From the NCBI GenBank assembly GCA_020722005.1, contig DYLP01000001.1, positions 124,001 to 188,000 on the forward strand: a stretch of 64,000 bases of DNA, written 5' to 3'. Origin of the DNA: Melioribacter roseus (lineage in GTDB: Bacteria; Bacteroidota; Ignavibacteria; Ignavibacteriales; Melioribacteraceae). The notes below the pieces were generated by a model, which did not search any database, was not told the origin of the DNA, and saw only the letters and a list, made by a program, of their open reading frames with translations. Made by a program: the position numbers and the translations under genes. Below are positions 53,938-64,000 of this stretch, one piece after another. The number at the start of each line of letters is the position of its first letter. Within the stretch, counting starts at the first letter, position 1.

Positions 53938-55731
53938 ATGCAAAACATACGCAATTTCTGTATTATAGCTCATATTGACCATGGAAAATCGACAATAGCC
54001 GACGGATTGCTCGAATTCACGCATACAATTTCTGAAAGGGAAGCTAAAGAACAATTACTTGACAGTCTTGATCTGGAGCGTGAAAGAGGGATTACCATTA
54101 AATCCCATGCCATTCAGATGAATTACAATGCTGACGATGGCAATACTTATATCCTGAATCTAATTGATACTCCAGGTCACGTCGATTTTTCTTACGAAGT
54201 ATCGCGCTCTCTGGCTGCCTGCGAAGGAGCCTTGCTGGTTGTCGATGCAGCACAGGGTGTCGAAGCTCAAACAATCTCAAATTTATACATGGCAATCGAC
54301 GCAGGTCTGGAAATAATTCCTGTAATTAATAAGATCGATTTGCCCAGCGCTATGATTGACCAGGTAAAAAATCAAATAATAGATTTGATCGGATGTAAAG
54401 AAGATGAGATCATCTTAGCCAGTGCTAAGACACGTGTGGGTATCAAAGAGATACTAGAAGCTATTGTGGCAAGAGTGCCAGCTCCGCAGGGGAATACAGA
54501 TGCTCCATTACAGGCTCTAATTTTTGACTCGATATTTGATTCGTATCGAGGAGCCATTGCATATATAAGAGTAGTCAACGGCATAATAAATGAAAAGGAT
54601 GAAATAAAATTTTTTGCCAGTGGGAAAAAGTATCTGGCTGAGGAAATTGGAATTCTCCGATTAAATCGCATCAGGACGGGTAAATTAGAAGCGGGTAATG
54701 TGGGATATTTGATTGCCAATGTAAAAGAACTGCAAGATACCAAAGTTGGCGATACAGTTACGCATGTACACAACGGCACCGAAAAACCACTACCAGGTTA
54801 TAAAGAAATTAAACCGATGGTATATAGTGGGTTGTATCCAACCAACTCCGACGATTATGAAGATTTGAGGGACGCTCTCGAAAAATACAAATTGAACGAT
54901 TCTTCATTGACTTTTGCACCCGAAACATCTGCCGCACTTGGTTTCGGTTTCCGTTGCGGTTTCCTTGGTATGCTCCACATGGAAATTGTTCAGGAAAGAT
55001 TAGAAAGAGAATTCGGTCAGTCGATTGTTACAACTTTACCTAATGTTGAGTACTGGGTTTTCAAAAAGAATGGAGAAAAAGTAATTGTAGACAATCCTGC
55101 CGATATGCCCTCTCAGGGTGAAATTGAACGAGTTGAGGAACCGTACGTTAGAGCTCAAATTGTAACTCCCAGCGAATACATTGGGAACTTAATGCAACTT
55201 GCTATTGAAAAAAGAGGTGTTTACATAAACACTACTTATATTGATCCAACAAGAGCGGATATGGCATTTGAATTCCCTCTGTCGGAAATAATATTTGACT
55301 TCTATGATAAATTAAAATCGATTTCACGAGGTTATGCTTCTTTCGACTATGAATTTATTGGTTACAGAGAGTCGGACCTGGTGAAACTCGATATACTACT
55401 GAACGGAGAAAAAGTCGACGCACTCTCAATCATTGTACACGAAAAAAAAGCTTATACGTGGGGACAGAAAGTCTGCACCAAATTAAAGGAACTGATACCA
55501 CGTCATATGTTCGAAATAGCCGTTCAAGCCGCTATTGGTAATAAAGTAATTTCGAGAACCAATATTAAAGCACTCAGAAAAAATGTGCTGGCTAAGTGTT
55601 ATGGAGGCGACATTACAAGAAAAAGAAAACTACTTGAAAAACAAAAGGAAGGTAAAAAGAGAATGAAACAGGTCGGGAATGTGGAAATTCCTCAGGAAGC
55701 CTTCCTGGCAGTTTTACAAATTGAAGACTAA
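53938..55731 (+). CDS. lepA: Elongation factor 4 (LepA)
   Basis: LepA is a ribosomal GTPase that acts on stalled or initiating ribosomes. The 597-residue product has G1 AHIDHGKST near 11-19, RERGITI near 49, DTPGHVDF near 77 and NKIDLP near 131, then the LepA-specific C-terminal domain ([20 protein letters not shown] and [16 protein letters not shown]). ATG at 53938; no Shine-Dalgarno. It heads a rightward operon with signal peptidase I, where lepA-lepB is a classical pairing. Confidence 0.97.
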   Translation: MQNIRNFCIIAHIDHGKSTIADGLLEFTHTISEREAKEQLLDSLDLERERGITIKSHAIQMNYNADDGNTYILNLIDTPGHVDFSYEVSRSLAACEGALLVVDAAQGVEAQTISNLYMAIDAGLEIIPVINKIDLPSAMIDQVKNQIIDLIGCKEDEIILASAKTRVGIKEILEAIVARVPAPQGNTDAPLQALIFDSIFDSYRGAIAYIRVVNGIINEKDEIKFFASGKKYLAEEIGILRLNRIRTGKLEAGNVGYLIANVKELQDTKVGDTVTHVHNGTEKPLPGYKEIKPMVYSGLYPTNSDDYEDLRDALEKYKLNDSSLTFAPETSAALGFGFRCGFLGMLHMEIVQERLEREFGQSIVTTLPNVEYWVFKKNGEKVIVDNPADMPSQGEIERVEEPYVRAQIVTPSEYIGNLMQLAIEKRGVYINTTYIDPTRADMAFEFPLSEIIFDFYDKLKSISRGYASFDYEFIGYRESDLVKLDILLNGEKVDALSIIVHEKKAYTWGQKVCTKLKELIPRHMFEIAVQAAIGNKVISRTNIKALRKNVLAKCYGGDITRKRKLLEKQKEGKKRMKQVGNVEIPQEAFLAVLQIED

Positions 55732-55747
55732 TACTAATTGGGCAAAA

Positions 55748-56650
55748 ATGGAAAATAAAAACAAAAAATCTGAGATACCGGTCAAAACTACATTTCAAAA
55801 AATTTATGTTCAATTTAAGAATCTTTTTTATGCGGCAATTGCTGCTCTATTTATTAAAACATTCTTTATAGAAACATCGAGGGTACCGACAGGTTCGATG
55901 GAAAAGACCATACTTATCGGTGACTTCCTGTTTGTGAATAAATTTATATACGGAGCGACATCGCCTCGTACAATCCCATTCACAAACATAGTGTTGCCCT
56001 ATTTTGAATTACCAGCTATAAAAGATCCCGAAAGGTATGATATAGTTGTCTTCGAGTATCCTGGCGACAGAGACGATTTGCGCCCGAAAGTCATTAGTAA
56101 CTATGTAAAGAGATGCATTGGCTTACCGGGCGATACAATTGAAATTATTGATAAAGTCGTGTTCATAAACGGAGAAGAAGCCTGGATTCCACCATATATT
56201 CAATATGTAAATCCTTATGTAACACCGAAAGGAGTGGCTAACCCGAGAATCTTTCCAAAAGGGGCTAATTTTAACGAGGACAATTATGGTCCCGTTGTAG
56301 TTCCCAGAAAAGGTGATGTTATAAAATTGTCGACACAGAACATAGAGCAATGGCGAACAATAATCGACAGGGAATTTGGAAGAAGAGTTGTCACAGTGGC
56401 GGGTGATAAAATTTTAATTGATGGAAAAGAAGTTAGCGAATACACAATTAAAAAAGATTATTATTTTATGCTCGGGGATAATCGTGATGACAGTGCCGAC
56501 AGTCGCTTCTGGGGTTTTGTGCCACGCGACAAAGTCATCGGCGAAGCGTTTATGATTTATTGGTCGTGGGACCCGTCAATACCTTTTTCCGATTTCTTTA
56601 AATTGCTGGGCTCTGTTCGAATTAATCGAATTGCGAAATTAGTTCACTGA
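55748..56650 (+). CDS. lepB: Signal peptidase I
   Basis: LepB removes Sec signal peptides on the outer face of the inner membrane. In this 300-residue protein one helix (about 25-42) is followed by catalytic S50 in PTGSM and K121 in NYVKRCIGLPGD; the GDNRDDSADSRFWG box is near the C-terminus. I chose ATG 55748; an upstream in-frame ATG at 55679 overlaps lepA and would add 23 residues. The region about 145-200 is longer than in E. coli. It precedes the secreted subtilase by six bases. Confidence 0.95.
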   Translation: MENKNKKSEIPVKTTFQKIYVQFKNLFYAAIAALFIKTFFIETSRVPTGSMEKTILIGDFLFVNKFIYGATSPRTIPFTNIVLPYFELPAIKDPERYDIVVFEYPGDRDDLRPKVISNYVKRCIGLPGDTIEIIDKVVFINGEEAWIPPYIQYVNPYVTPKGVANPRIFPKGANFNEDNYGPVVVPRKGDVIKLSTQNIEQWRTIIDREFGRRVVTVAGDKILIDGKEVSEYTIKKDYYFMLGDNRDDSADSRFWGFVPRDKVIGEAFMIYWSWDPSIPFSDFFKLLGSVRINRIAKLVH

Positions 56651-56656
56651 TTCATA

Positions 56657-58654
56657 ATGAAATTAATTGTTATATCATGCTTATTGTTAATTACCACTGA
56701 ATATTTATATGCCCAATCGAAATATTTAGTTTTTTTTAAGGACAAAGAAGATATCGGCAGCCTTCAAAAAATTAGCGAAGAAAAGATCCGCTCGTTATTG
56801 AGCCCACCAACAATCGAAAGACGGAAAAGAATTTTTGGTGAGAACAATGTACTCCGTTATGAAGACTTGCCTCTAAATCCAAATTATCTTAATAAACTCA
56901 AAAATTTGGGAGCTGAAATTATACATCAGCTCAAATGGTTCAATGCAGCTTCCTGTTATATTGATGACAGTAAACTCGGTGAAATTAAATCTCTTCCTTT
57001 TGTCGATTCAGTACGTAAAGTAAAAAAATTTAAGTACGCAAACCCCGAAGATTATAATAAACTGTATAGTAACTCGATTAGAAAATCGCTCTTTAAAGAA
57101 AACTACGGTTACTCACTAAAGCAAAATCTTCTTTCAGATATTCCATATATCCATGACCGTGGTATAACCGGCAAAGGTGTTATTATCGGATTATTAGATA
57201 CTGGATTTCGTTACAGGGATAATCCTGCATTGAGATTTCTGAATGTACTGGGTGAAAGAGATTTTATACAAAACGACGATATTACCGAAAACGAGCCATT
57301 GAAAGGAGACCTGGCTAATCAGGACAGACACGGTACAGCAGTATTGTCTATAATTGCCGGTTATGATCCTGGTAATTTAATTGGGCCTGCCTACGAAGCT
57401 TCTTATTTATTGGCGAAAACAGAAAATGTTTCGTCTGAAACACATCTGGAAGAAGACAATTATGCTGCTGGAGTTGAATGGCTCGAAGCCAATGGCGCTT
57501 CTATTATAAGCAGTTCACTCGGATACAATATTTTCGATAAACCCGAATCTTCCTATCTTTTTGAATATATGAACGGTAGAACTACCATAGTAGCGCGTGC
57601 CCTGAATAAAGCTTTTGAATTGGGTGTGGCAACTTTTACCTCGGCAGGGAATGAAGGCGCAACAAGTTGGGGTGCTGAGTTCGGTGATAATCGGTACGGG
57701 AAAATTATAAGCCCTGCCGATGCTTTTTATGTAATTGCCGTAGGTGCTGTAGACGATAGCAACAGAGTTACGAGTTTCAGTAGTCATGGACCGACGGCAG
57801 ATGGACGCATTAAACCGGAACTTGTGGCAATGGGCTCTGCTGTAAGTTACGCCACGTCTGATGGCTATTATTCCGGCAACGGCACTTCTTTTTCTACTCC
57901 AATAACAACAGGCATAGCGGTTTTATTAGAATCATTTTATCCGCATCTTACTAATAACCAAATACGACACATTATGCTCGAGGCAGGCGATAATGCTTCC
58001 TCTCCGAATAACGAAAGAGGATGGGGCTTAATATCCTCTTTGCGAGCAATCAATTTCCCGAATCTGAACAAAATTGGAAATTCATATATTCTCAATAAAA
58101 CCTTTTTTGATACAATCCCTTATGAAATTACTGCTCCCAAAATATATTTTTCGACTGACAATATGAATTTTTCTGTATATCCGCTTGTTGAAAACGAAAA
58201 AAATATTTATCAATTCCAACTTCCGGTTCTATCTGATGGAGAAGTAGTGTCGTTTTATTACACTTATATAAGAGACGGAAAAGAAATACGAGTTCCATCT
58301 TCGGGTAACTATAAAGTTCAGTACGGTTTGCTTAAAGTTGGTTATAATTTGAATGTGGTAGAAAAAAGAGTTCCTTCTGAATCCATATTGCTTCAGAATT
58401 ATCCGAATCCCTTTAATGCAGAAACAAATATAGAAATTGCTATTACAGAACCGAGCAATATTGAACTGAGTATCTATAATTTATTGGGACAAAAAGTCTA
58501 TTCGCTTTATGATGGAGCTCTTAACGAGGGATGGCACAAGTTCAAATGGAACGGAGCAACTAATAATAATCAGTATGTTTCGAACGGTATCTATTTTTGC
58601 AGGTTTTTGATTAATGGCAAACAAAAGGTAATTAAAATTATATTGATGAGGTAA
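56657..58654 (+). CDS. Secreted subtilisin-like (S8) protease with C-terminal sorting domain
   Basis: A 665-residue protein: signal peptide (about 1-19), an inhibitor-type propeptide (about 22-125), the S8 catalytic domain with D181 in LLDTGF, H225 in RHGTAV and S411 in GTSFSTP, then a C-terminal tail (about 580-665) beginning LLQNYPNPFNAET with NGIYFCRFLINGKQKV, the sorting-signal type of Ignavibacteria and related groups. It is predicted to be exported and anchored or released outside the cell. It follows lepB in the same operon. Confidence 0.93.
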   Translation: MKLIVISCLLLITTEYLYAQSKYLVFFKDKEDIGSLQKISEEKIRSLLSPPTIERRKRIFGENNVLRYEDLPLNPNYLNKLKNLGAEIIHQLKWFNAASCYIDDSKLGEIKSLPFVDSVRKVKKFKYANPEDYNKLYSNSIRKSLFKENYGYSLKQNLLSDIPYIHDRGITGKGVIIGLLDTGFRYRDNPALRFLNVLGERDFIQNDDITENEPLKGDLANQDRHGTAVLSIIAGYDPGNLIGPAYEASYLLAKTENVSSETHLEEDNYAAGVEWLEANGASIISSSLGYNIFDKPESSYLFEYMNGRTTIVARALNKAFELGVATFTSAGNEGATSWGAEFGDNRYGKIISPADAFYVIAVGAVDDSNRVTSFSSHGPTADGRIKPELVAMGSAVSYATSDGYYSGNGTSFSTPITTGIAVLLESFYPHLTNNQIRHIMLEAGDNASSPNNERGWGLISSLRAINFPNLNKIGNSYILNKTFFDTIPYEITAPKIYFSTDNMNFSVYPLVENEKNIYQFQLPVLSDGEVVSFYYTYIRDGKEIRVPSSGNYKVQYGLLKVGYNLNVVEKRVPSESILLQNYPNPFNAETNIEIAITEPSNIELSIYNLLGQKVYSLYDGALNEGWHKFKWNGATNNNQYVSNGIYFCRFLINGKQKVIKIILMR

Positions 58655-58655
58655 T

Positions 58656-59300
58656 ATGCCGGAAATAATTAATAGAATACAGATTGACTACCTTAAGAAA
58701 CTGCGTAAGAATGACGACCCTCTCATTTGGGAGATGGAGGAATTTGCTCTCAATAACAAAATTCCTATACTCGACTGGAAATCTGCCGAATTATTGGAGC
58801 AATTAATACTGATTTCGCGCCCGAAAAGAGTTCTCGAAATTGGTATGGCAATTGGTTATTCAACCATACGTATAGCAAAAGTACTCAGAAAAAAGGGGGT
58901 AATCGACACAATCGAAAAAAGTAAGGATAACATTTTGCTTGCAGGTGAATTCATTGAGCGCTCAGGTTTGTCAGGCAAAATTCAAATTATTGAGGGTGAC
59001 GCTTTGTCGATAATGCCTTCGCTACAAAAAAAATATAATTTTATTTTTCTCGATGCCGACAAGGAAGATTACGAAAAACTTTTTTATTACTCGTTAATGC
59101 TTCTTAAAAAAGGGGGAATATTATTCATCGACAATTTGCTATGGCATGGTTACCCTGCTGCCACTCGTGTACCCGTTTCTTATAATAAATCAACCAGTAT
59201 TATTCGTCAATTCAATCGACTTTTTTTAGAGCATCCAGCACTTAGTTCCTCTATTTTACCTGTGGGAGATGGTATCGGTTTAGGAGTGAAATTAAAATGA
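58656..59300 (+). CDS. SAM-dependent O-methyltransferase (TrmR/YrrM-like)
   Basis: A 214-residue class I methyltransferase: the SAM-binding motif VLEIGMAIGYSTI near 65, the acidic end IFLDADKEDYEKLF near 128, and FIDNLLWHG near 155, as in metal-dependent catechol O-methyltransferase family members including the tRNA 5-methoxyuridine enzyme TrmR. A tRNA substrate is plausible but not proven. It begins one base after the subtilase stop. Confidence 0.87.
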   Translation: MPEIINRIQIDYLKKLRKNDDPLIWEMEEFALNNKIPILDWKSAELLEQLILISRPKRVLEIGMAIGYSTIRIAKVLRKKGVIDTIEKSKDNILLAGEFIERSGLSGKIQIIEGDALSIMPSLQKKYNFIFLDADKEDYEKLFYYSLMLLKKGGILFIDNLLWHGYPAATRVPVSYNKSTSIIRQFNRLFLEHPALSSSILPVGDGIGLGVKLK

Positions 59301-59728
59301 AAGATTCAAAGTTAGAAGCAGAAAAAATTTGTAATTATATCGAGGATCTGTCTAAAGGTAAACTTCATTTTAAAGAAGATATCTACAGATTGACCGAATT
59401 ATCGATTAATTCGAATAAATTGGAATTGCTCGAAGAGCTTTCTTTTCATGCCAAATTTTCGAAGGGAATTATAAGCATAATCCAGAAAAAAGATGAACGT
59501 CTGGAAAATGAATATATGCAGACAATCGAGAAAGAATATCTCGACACTATTGTCAAAATCAGAGGAATACTGGTAAACATATTATCTGGTGCGACGGATT
59601 TTCTTCGCACAATTTTTGAGGAAAAATATCTACAGTTTACTCACGAATCGATGAATAATTTGAAATTTCTTTGCGAGGATTTAAGTTTTCTTAAGCTCTA
59701 TTTTAACGACGTGAAATACGGCAGGTAA
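59297..59728 (+). CDS. Unknown helical protein
   Basis: A 143-residue, Lys/Glu-rich, nearly all-helical protein that I do not recognise. Its ATG overlaps the methyltransferase stop (ATGA), so it is cotranslated with it. It has no signal peptide and no membrane segment, and I see no cysteine pair or metal motif. Last gene of the lepA operon; a strong hairpin follows immediately. Confidence 0.7.
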   Translation: MKDSKLEAEKICNYIEDLSKGKLHFKEDIYRLTELSINSNKLELLEELSFHAKFSKGIISIIQKKDERLENEYMQTIEKEYLDTIVKIRGILVNILSGATDFLRTIFEEKYLQFTHESMNNLKFLCEDLSFLKLYFNDVKYGR

Positions 59729-59729
59729 A

Positions 59730-59759
59730 GAAGGGTTGAAGGCGAGCTACCAACCCTTC
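59730..59759. terminator. Bidirectional terminator between lepA operon and rrf2 gene
   Basis: A perfect nine-base stem, GAAGGGTTG (59730-59738) with CAACCCTTC (59751-59759) and a 12-base loop. Confidence 0.8.
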
Positions 59760-59767
59760 ACCAAATA

Positions 59768-60208
59768 TTATTTTTGGCGTGTGCTATTCTTACTGAGTGT
59801 TTCTGCATATTTTTCTGCTACTTCCTGAACCGACCTGCTTGATATCAAATTATAAATTCTGTTTCTTAATTCTACCCATTCATCGTGGAGAGGGCATGGG
59901 TTTTCATCGGAACATTCTTTTAAGCCTGTAACGCATTTCAGATTAATAACCGGTCCTTCGACTCTTTCTACAATTTCCAGAATAGAACTTTTCTTTGCCA
60001 ATTCGGTAATTCTAAATCCGCCGCCTCTACCTTTAAATGAATCGACGTACCCATATTTTGCCATTCTCTGTAGGATTTTTGCCAAATAATGCGAAGGAAT
60101 ATCTTCGCTTTTAGCAATCTCAGACGACATTACTAATCTGTCTTTCGATTGGCGTGCTAAAAATAAAATTGCTCTAATTGCATATTCTCCCGTTTTGGTG
60201 TAAATCAT
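59768..60208 (-). CDS. Rrf2-family regulator with cluster-type cysteines
   Basis: A 146-residue Rrf2 regulator with an N-terminal winged helix (MIYTKTGEYAIRAILFLARQ; SHYLAKILQRMAKYGYVDSF) and three cysteines at 92, 99 and 105 (C-x6-C-x5-C), close to the C-x5-C-x5-C pattern of IscR. It probably binds a [2Fe-2S] or [4Fe-4S] cluster and senses iron-sulphur, oxygen or NO status. No isc or suf genes are in the window. Confidence 0.88.
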   Translation of the reverse strand: MIYTKTGEYAIRAILFLARQSKDRLVMSSEIAKSEDIPSHYLAKILQRMAKYGYVDSFKGRGGGFRITELAKKSSILEIVERVEGPVINLKCVTGLKECSDENPCPLHDEWVELRNRIYNLISSRSVQEVAEKYAETLSKNSTRQK

Positions 60209-60254
60209 ACTTTAGTCCTCACTAAGATTATTAAAAAGAGATTATTATCTTAAT

Positions 60255-60285
60255 TAAAATTAGTTATTTAGTCTGTAGTTGTCAA
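60255..60285 (-). promoter_or_regulatory. Candidate promoter for the Rrf2 gene
   Basis: Minus strand TTG (60283-60285), 20 bases, TAATTTTA (60255-60262), one mismatch. Autoregulation here is possible. Confidence 0.45.
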
Positions 60286-60309
60286 TATTTCGGACATGAT
60301 ATATAAAAT

Positions 60310-60942
60310 TTATTTGTAAATTTTTTCAATACTTTCTGTAAGTTTTACTGGGCGTTTGCCGTCGTTTTGTGGAGGGAAATGACTCTCAAGGTCAAATTTC
60401 AAATGTTCGTAGTTATGAGCTGGTATGCTAAAAATAATTTCTGGTTCAGATGTGAAAATGTTGTTTTCTATTACAGCTTCGTATTTTGATAAAAAATGGT
60501 GTACGGAACTTGAATGTTTATAATTATATTTTAGAGAGGTTCTCAGAAAAAGGTTTAATTCTTTAATTTCCGAGTTTTTAAGCAATTCGTAAGCCCCGTT
60601 ATAATAAGCCTTTCCGAGTGGACCGACTCCCAATTTCACACCCCCGAAATAGCGGGTTACAATTACGATAATGTTTGTTAAATCAAAGTGGTTAATGGCA
60701 TTGAATATTCTGATACCAGCAGTACCGCTTGGCTCGCCGTCGTCAGAATATCGAAAAATACCGTCGGCAATTTTGAAAGCATAACAATTATGCGTGGCAT
60801 CGTAATATTTTTTTCTGACTCGTTCTAAAATTTCTTCTGCAGCATCAGTCGTCGCAGCAGGGAAACCCTGCGAGATAAAAAGTGAACCTTTTTCCTTGAA
60901 TTTATATTGACACTCTTTTTTCAATGTCTTAATTGTAGTCAT
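60310..60942 (-). CDS. yigZ: YigZ/IMPACT-family protein
   Basis: A 210-residue member of the IMPACT/YigZ family: the N-terminal UPF0029 domain with FRYSDDGEPSGTAGIRI near 68, VTRYFGGVKLGVGPLGKAY near 95, and a ferredoxin-like second domain. The family is linked to translation-related regulation in eukaryotes (IMPACT), while the bacterial role is unclear. Standard length. Stands alone, divergent from uvrA. Confidence 0.92.
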   Translation of the reverse strand: MTTIKTLKKECQYKFKEKGSLFISQGFPAATTDAAEEILERVRKKYYDATHNCYAFKIADGIFRYSDDGEPSGTAGIRIFNAINHFDLTNIIVIVTRYFGGVKLGVGPLGKAYYNGAYELLKNSEIKELNLFLRTSLKYNYKHSSSVHHFLSKYEAVIENNIFTSEPEIIFSIPAHNYEHLKFDLESHFPPQNDGKRPVKLTESIEKIYK

Positions 60943-60956
60943 AGGTGTTATCTGAA

Positions 60957-60980
60957 AAACAGATTGATTTTAGTCTGTTT
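60957..60980. promoter_or_regulatory. Inverted repeat between yigZ and uvrA
   Basis: AAACAGA (60957-60963), ten bases, TCTGTTT (60974-60980). It lies between divergent genes where an operator is expected. The half-site orientation is opposite to the E. coli LexA box, so SOS control is not implied. Confidence 0.3.
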
Positions 60981-61022
60981 ATTATATAAAATAAGAGATT
61001 GAACTTGAACAAATTTATTGAA

Positions 61023-63854
61023 ATGGAAGAACATAATAAAATTATAATAAAAGGAGCGCGGGAACATAACCTGAAGAATATCGATCTAGAAATTCCGCGC
61101 GATACTCTTACAGTTATTACAGGTTTATCAGGTTCGGGTAAGTCTACTCTTGCATTCGATACTATTTATGCCGAAGGACAGCGGCGTTACATTGAATTGT
61201 TATCGACATATGCGCGCCAATTTTTAACTCTACTGGAAAAACCAGATGTCGATTTAATAGAAGGATTAAGTCCTTCGATTTCTATCGAACAAAAAACTAC
61301 GGCAAGTAATCCACGTTCAACTGTTGGTACTATTACTGAAATTTATGACTATCTCAGATTACTCTTTGCTCGGATCGGAAAAGTTTACTGTTATAACTGT
61401 GGTAGACCTGTTGAAAAACAATCGTCCGACCAGATCATAGATATTATATTGAGTGAATTTGCCGAGAAAAAAATTCAAATACTTGCACCGGTAATTCACG
61501 GCAGGAAAGGGCACTATCGAGAACTATTTAATGAAATTCTCAGGGATGGTTTTTTGAGGGTGCGTGTAGACGGGAGCGTACAAGAATTAATTGATAATTT
61601 TAAAGTGGATAGATATAAAACGCACAACATCGAAATAGTTATCGATCGATTGAAGGTTAATCAAGCTTCGAGATACCGGATTCGTCAATCGGTTGAAGTA
61701 GCATTAAATTACGGTAATGGCAGTGTAATAATTAACGATGGAGAAAATGACTATTGGTACAGTAGAGATTTTGCATGTGCACATTGTGGTATCGGATTTC
61801 AGGAACTTGCGCCAAATTCATTTTCTTTTAATTCCCCTTACGGGTCTTGCCCGGAATGCGACGGACTGGGCGAAAAAAAGGAACTCGATGTAAATTTAAT
61901 TATACCCGACTGGGACAAATCTATTAACCAGGAAGGGATTGCTCCATTGGGGAAACCACGGTCAATCTGGTTTTTTAAACAACTTGAAAGTGTTGCGAAA
62001 CAATTCGGTTTTGACTTTGATACTCCCCTTAAAAATTTGGATAAGACACAACTCGATGTTTTATTAAATGGTACACAGGAAAAGATTCCTTTTACTTATA
62101 CATATGCCGGCGATAAGGAAGTTACCTACATGCATAAGTTCGGTGGAGTTTTGAATTATATAAAACATTATTATGAAAACACTTCATCAAATAAAATTCG
62201 TCAATGGGCGGAAGCCTATATGAGTACTTTTACGTGTTCTGCCTGCAACGGTGGAAGACTTAAGAAGGAAGCATTGTCTGTTAAGGTTGGAGATTTAAAT
62301 ATTGCTGAAGTTTCAAATCTGTCTATCGATAATGCCTTAAAATATTTCAATGACCTGAAACTTACCGAAAGAGAAGAGTTAATTGCTAAACAAATTCTGA
62401 GAGAAATAAAATCGAGATTACAATTTTTAATGAACGTAGGTTTGAGCTATTTGACTTTAGGGCGTTCTGCCAGGACTCTCTCCGGCGGCGAATCGCAAAG
62501 AATACGACTTGCAACACAAATCGGCTCGCAACTCTCGGGTGTGCTTTATGTACTCGACGAACCGAGTATTGGTTTGCACCAATCGGACAATGTAAGACTT
62601 ATAGAATCATTAAAAAATTTACGCGACCTCGGTAACACAGTCATAGTTGTTGAGCATGATAAACAAACAATTGAAAACTCTGATTTCATTGTTGACCTCG
62701 GTCCAAAAGCTGGAGAACACGGAGGCAAAGTTTGTGTTACTGGAAAAACGAAAGAATTAATTGAAAACGATGATAGATTTAATTCGCTAACACTCGATTA
62801 CATAAAAAATAAAAAGAAGATTGAGGTACCCTTAAAAAGAAGAAAAGGAACAGGTAAATTTCTGGAATTAATAGGAGCATCCGGAAATAATTTAAAGAAT
62901 ATAAATCTCAAAATTCCTCTTGGTACATTAACTCTAATAACTGGAGTTAGTGGTTCTGGCAAATCAACTTTGATCAACGAAACTCTGGTTCCCATACTCT
63001 ATAAGAAAATTTATAATTCTAAAGTAGTGCCACTGCCTTATAAAGATATACGAGGACTCGAATATATCGATAAAATAATTGAGATTGACCAGATGCCAAT
63101 CGGCAGAACTCCTCGCTCAAATCCAGCTACTTACACTGGTATATTTACTCATATCAGGGATTTATTTGCACAACTACCTGAATCGAAAGTGCGCGGTTAT
63201 AATGCAGGGCGTTTTAGTTTTAATGTGAAAGGAGGTAGATGCGAAGAATGTGGTGGCGATGGAGTTAAAAAAATCGAAATGAATTTTTTACCGGATGTTT
63301 ATGTGGTTTGTGAAGCCTGCAATGGAAGAAGATATAACAGAGAGACTCTCGAAATTCTTTATAAGACAAAATCGATATCTGATGTTCTGGAAATGACGGT
63401 TGAGGAAGCTCTGAATTTTTTTGAAGATTTACCTGTTCTTCAAAGAAAAATTAAAGCTCTATACGACGTCGGGTTGGGATACATTCGTTTGGGTCAGCAG
63501 GCTACTACTTTGTCTGGTGGAGAAGCACAACGTATTAAACTGGCTGCAGAATTAAGTAAAGTGGCAACTGGAAAGACATTATATGTGCTCGACGAACTAA
63601 CAACCGGACTCCATTTTGAAGATGTAAGAATTTTATTAAATGTATTAAATCAACTTGTTGATAAAGGGAATACGGTAGTTGTAATTGAGCACAATCTGGA
63701 TGTAATAAAAGTTGCTGATTTTATTATCGATCTTGGTCCCGGAGGAGGTGATGCCGGCGGAAATATTATTGCCGCCGGTACGCCCGAAGAAATTACAAAA
63801 GTTGAAGAAAGTATTACGGGAAAATTTTTGAAAAAAGAATTAACTTATAATTAA
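61023..63854 (+). CDS. uvrA: Excinuclease ABC subunit A (UvrA)
   Basis: UvrA detects bulky DNA lesions and loads UvrB in nucleotide excision repair. The 943-residue product has two ABC ATPases: GLSGSGKS near 35 and GVSGSGKS near 645; the signature [12 protein letters not shown] and [12 protein letters not shown]; zinc fingers CYNCG, CAHCG to CPECDGLG, and CEECGGDG to CEACNGRR. The ATG at 61023 is used; a TTG eight codons upstream is an alternative, as no clear ribosome site decides. It ends four bases beyond the ribH stop on the opposite strand. Confidence 0.97.
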   Translation: MEEHNKIIIKGAREHNLKNIDLEIPRDTLTVITGLSGSGKSTLAFDTIYAEGQRRYIELLSTYARQFLTLLEKPDVDLIEGLSPSISIEQKTTASNPRSTVGTITEIYDYLRLLFARIGKVYCYNCGRPVEKQSSDQIIDIILSEFAEKKIQILAPVIHGRKGHYRELFNEILRDGFLRVRVDGSVQELIDNFKVDRYKTHNIEIVIDRLKVNQASRYRIRQSVEVALNYGNGSVIINDGENDYWYSRDFACAHCGIGFQELAPNSFSFNSPYGSCPECDGLGEKKELDVNLIIPDWDKSINQEGIAPLGKPRSIWFFKQLESVAKQFGFDFDTPLKNLDKTQLDVLLNGTQEKIPFTYTYAGDKEVTYMHKFGGVLNYIKHYYENTSSNKIRQWAEAYMSTFTCSACNGGRLKKEALSVKVGDLNIAEVSNLSIDNALKYFNDLKLTEREELIAKQILREIKSRLQFLMNVGLSYLTLGRSARTLSGGESQRIRLATQIGSQLSGVLYVLDEPSIGLHQSDNVRLIESLKNLRDLGNTVIVVEHDKQTIENSDFIVDLGPKAGEHGGKVCVTGKTKELIENDDRFNSLTLDYIKNKKKIEVPLKRRKGTGKFLELIGASGNNLKNINLKIPLGTLTLITGVSGSGKSTLINETLVPILYKKIYNSKVVPLPYKDIRGLEYIDKIIEIDQMPIGRTPRSNPATYTGIFTHIRDLFAQLPESKVRGYNAGRFSFNVKGGRCEECGGDGVKKIEMNFLPDVYVVCEACNGRRYNRETLEILYKTKSISDVLEMTVEEALNFFEDLPVLQRKIKALYDVGLGYIRLGQQATTLSGGEAQRIKLAAELSKVATGKTLYVLDELTTGLHFEDVRILLNVLNQLVDKGNTVVVIEHNLDVIKVADFIIDLGPGGGDAGGNIIAAGTPEEITKVEESITGKFLKKELTYN

Positions 63855-64000
63855 ATTTTGCTTAATAAATCAGCCATCTCGATTGCAGATAGTGCCGCGT
63901 CCCAACCTTTATTACCGGCTTTAACACCAGCTCTTTCAAGAGCTTGCTCCATTGAATCTGCTGTAATAATACCGAATATTACAGGTAATTCTGTGTTTAA
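63851..64000 (-). CDS. ribH: 6,7-dimethyl-8-ribityllumazine synthase, C-terminal end (partial)
   Basis: The minus strand reads 49 residues to a stop at 63851-63853: [21 protein letters not shown] then [19 protein letters not shown]. This is the characteristic C-terminus of RibH, which builds the riboflavin precursor lumazine. The 5' end lies beyond the window. The stop overlaps the uvrA stop by three bases on the other strand. Confidence 0.93.
   Translation of the reverse strand, partial: LNTELPVIFGIITADSMEQALERAGVKAGNKGWDAALSAIEMADLLSKI

Noticed and set aside
60957-60980. Possible LexA/SOS box before uvrA
   Set aside because: The inverted repeat is AAACAGA...TCTGTTT, the reverse of CTGT...ACAG, and no other gene here shows a copy. 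Kept only as an unnamed inverted repeat.

Overview
The window looks like ordinary chromosome of a low-GC member of the Ignavibacteria (Bacteroidota/Chlorobiota side of the tree). Evidence: the C-terminal YPNPFN-type secretion tails at 11570-13795 and 56657-58654; a bacillithiol gene (bshC); Bacteroidota-like lipoproteins and outer-membrane barrels; and at least ten candidate promoters of the form TTG-N20-TAnnTTTG, the shape expected for the Bacteroidota housekeeping sigma factor. The species assignment is inference. I found no insertion sequence, prophage, CRISPR array, tRNA or rRNA.

Layout, left to right. 1-147: tail of a small zinc-ribbon/membrane protein. 268-1920: DnaQ-type exonuclease fused to a UvrC-type GIY-YIG nuclease. 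2150-6893: rightward genes for YmdB-like phosphodiesterase, FolD, an N-terminally extended DeoC, an orphan HicB-like protein, TrmH and AroA, with folD to aroA tightly packed. 6894-15400: BshC, a ROK kinase, an ABC-F ATPase, a secreted propeller protein, a PHP phosphoesterase and a Crp-family regulator. 15722-18072: gapA and pgk, each followed by a hairpin. 18189-21952: rhomboid protease, a lipoprotein and RecQ. 22098-26767: hydroxyacyl-CoA dehydrogenase with acetate kinase, then an SDR with a COG2509-type flavoprotein. 26768-27334: the largest non-coding gap, which appears to hold its own promoter, a 40-codon ORF and a terminator. 27335-32673: mutS, a DUF1684 lipoprotein, DAHP synthase and prephenate dehydrogenase. 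32767-36411: a 1214-residue GH13-like protein.

36477-42406 is a leftward TetR-TolC-HlyD-two ABC-2 permease export operon without an ATPase gene. Divergent from it, 42538-44846 encodes a porin, an FMN-binding periplasmic protein, a His-containing four-helix membrane protein and TatA, followed by HtpG and a sugar-nucleotide epimerase. 47900-51343: a soluble histidine kinase, an NtrC-type sigma-54 activator and an outer-membrane protein. 51344-53804 (minus): a HAD phosphatase and a propeller protein with a degenerate phosphoesterase domain. 53938-59728: LepA, signal peptidase I, a secreted subtilase, an O-methyltransferase and an unknown helical protein. 59768-64000: an Rrf2 regulator with cluster-type cysteines, YigZ, UvrA and the 3' end of ribH.

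Most of the content is housekeeping: aromatic amino-acid synthesis (AroA, DAHP synthase, TyrA), lower glycolysis plus acetate formation, DNA repair (UvrA, MutS, RecQ, Exo-GIY-YIG), and envelope/secretion. No single spectacular unknown system is visible. The best leads are the DeoC extension, the porin/FMN/His-membrane cluster, the orphan transcription unit at 26882-27210, the dead phosphoesterase-propeller protein, and the ATPase-less exporter.
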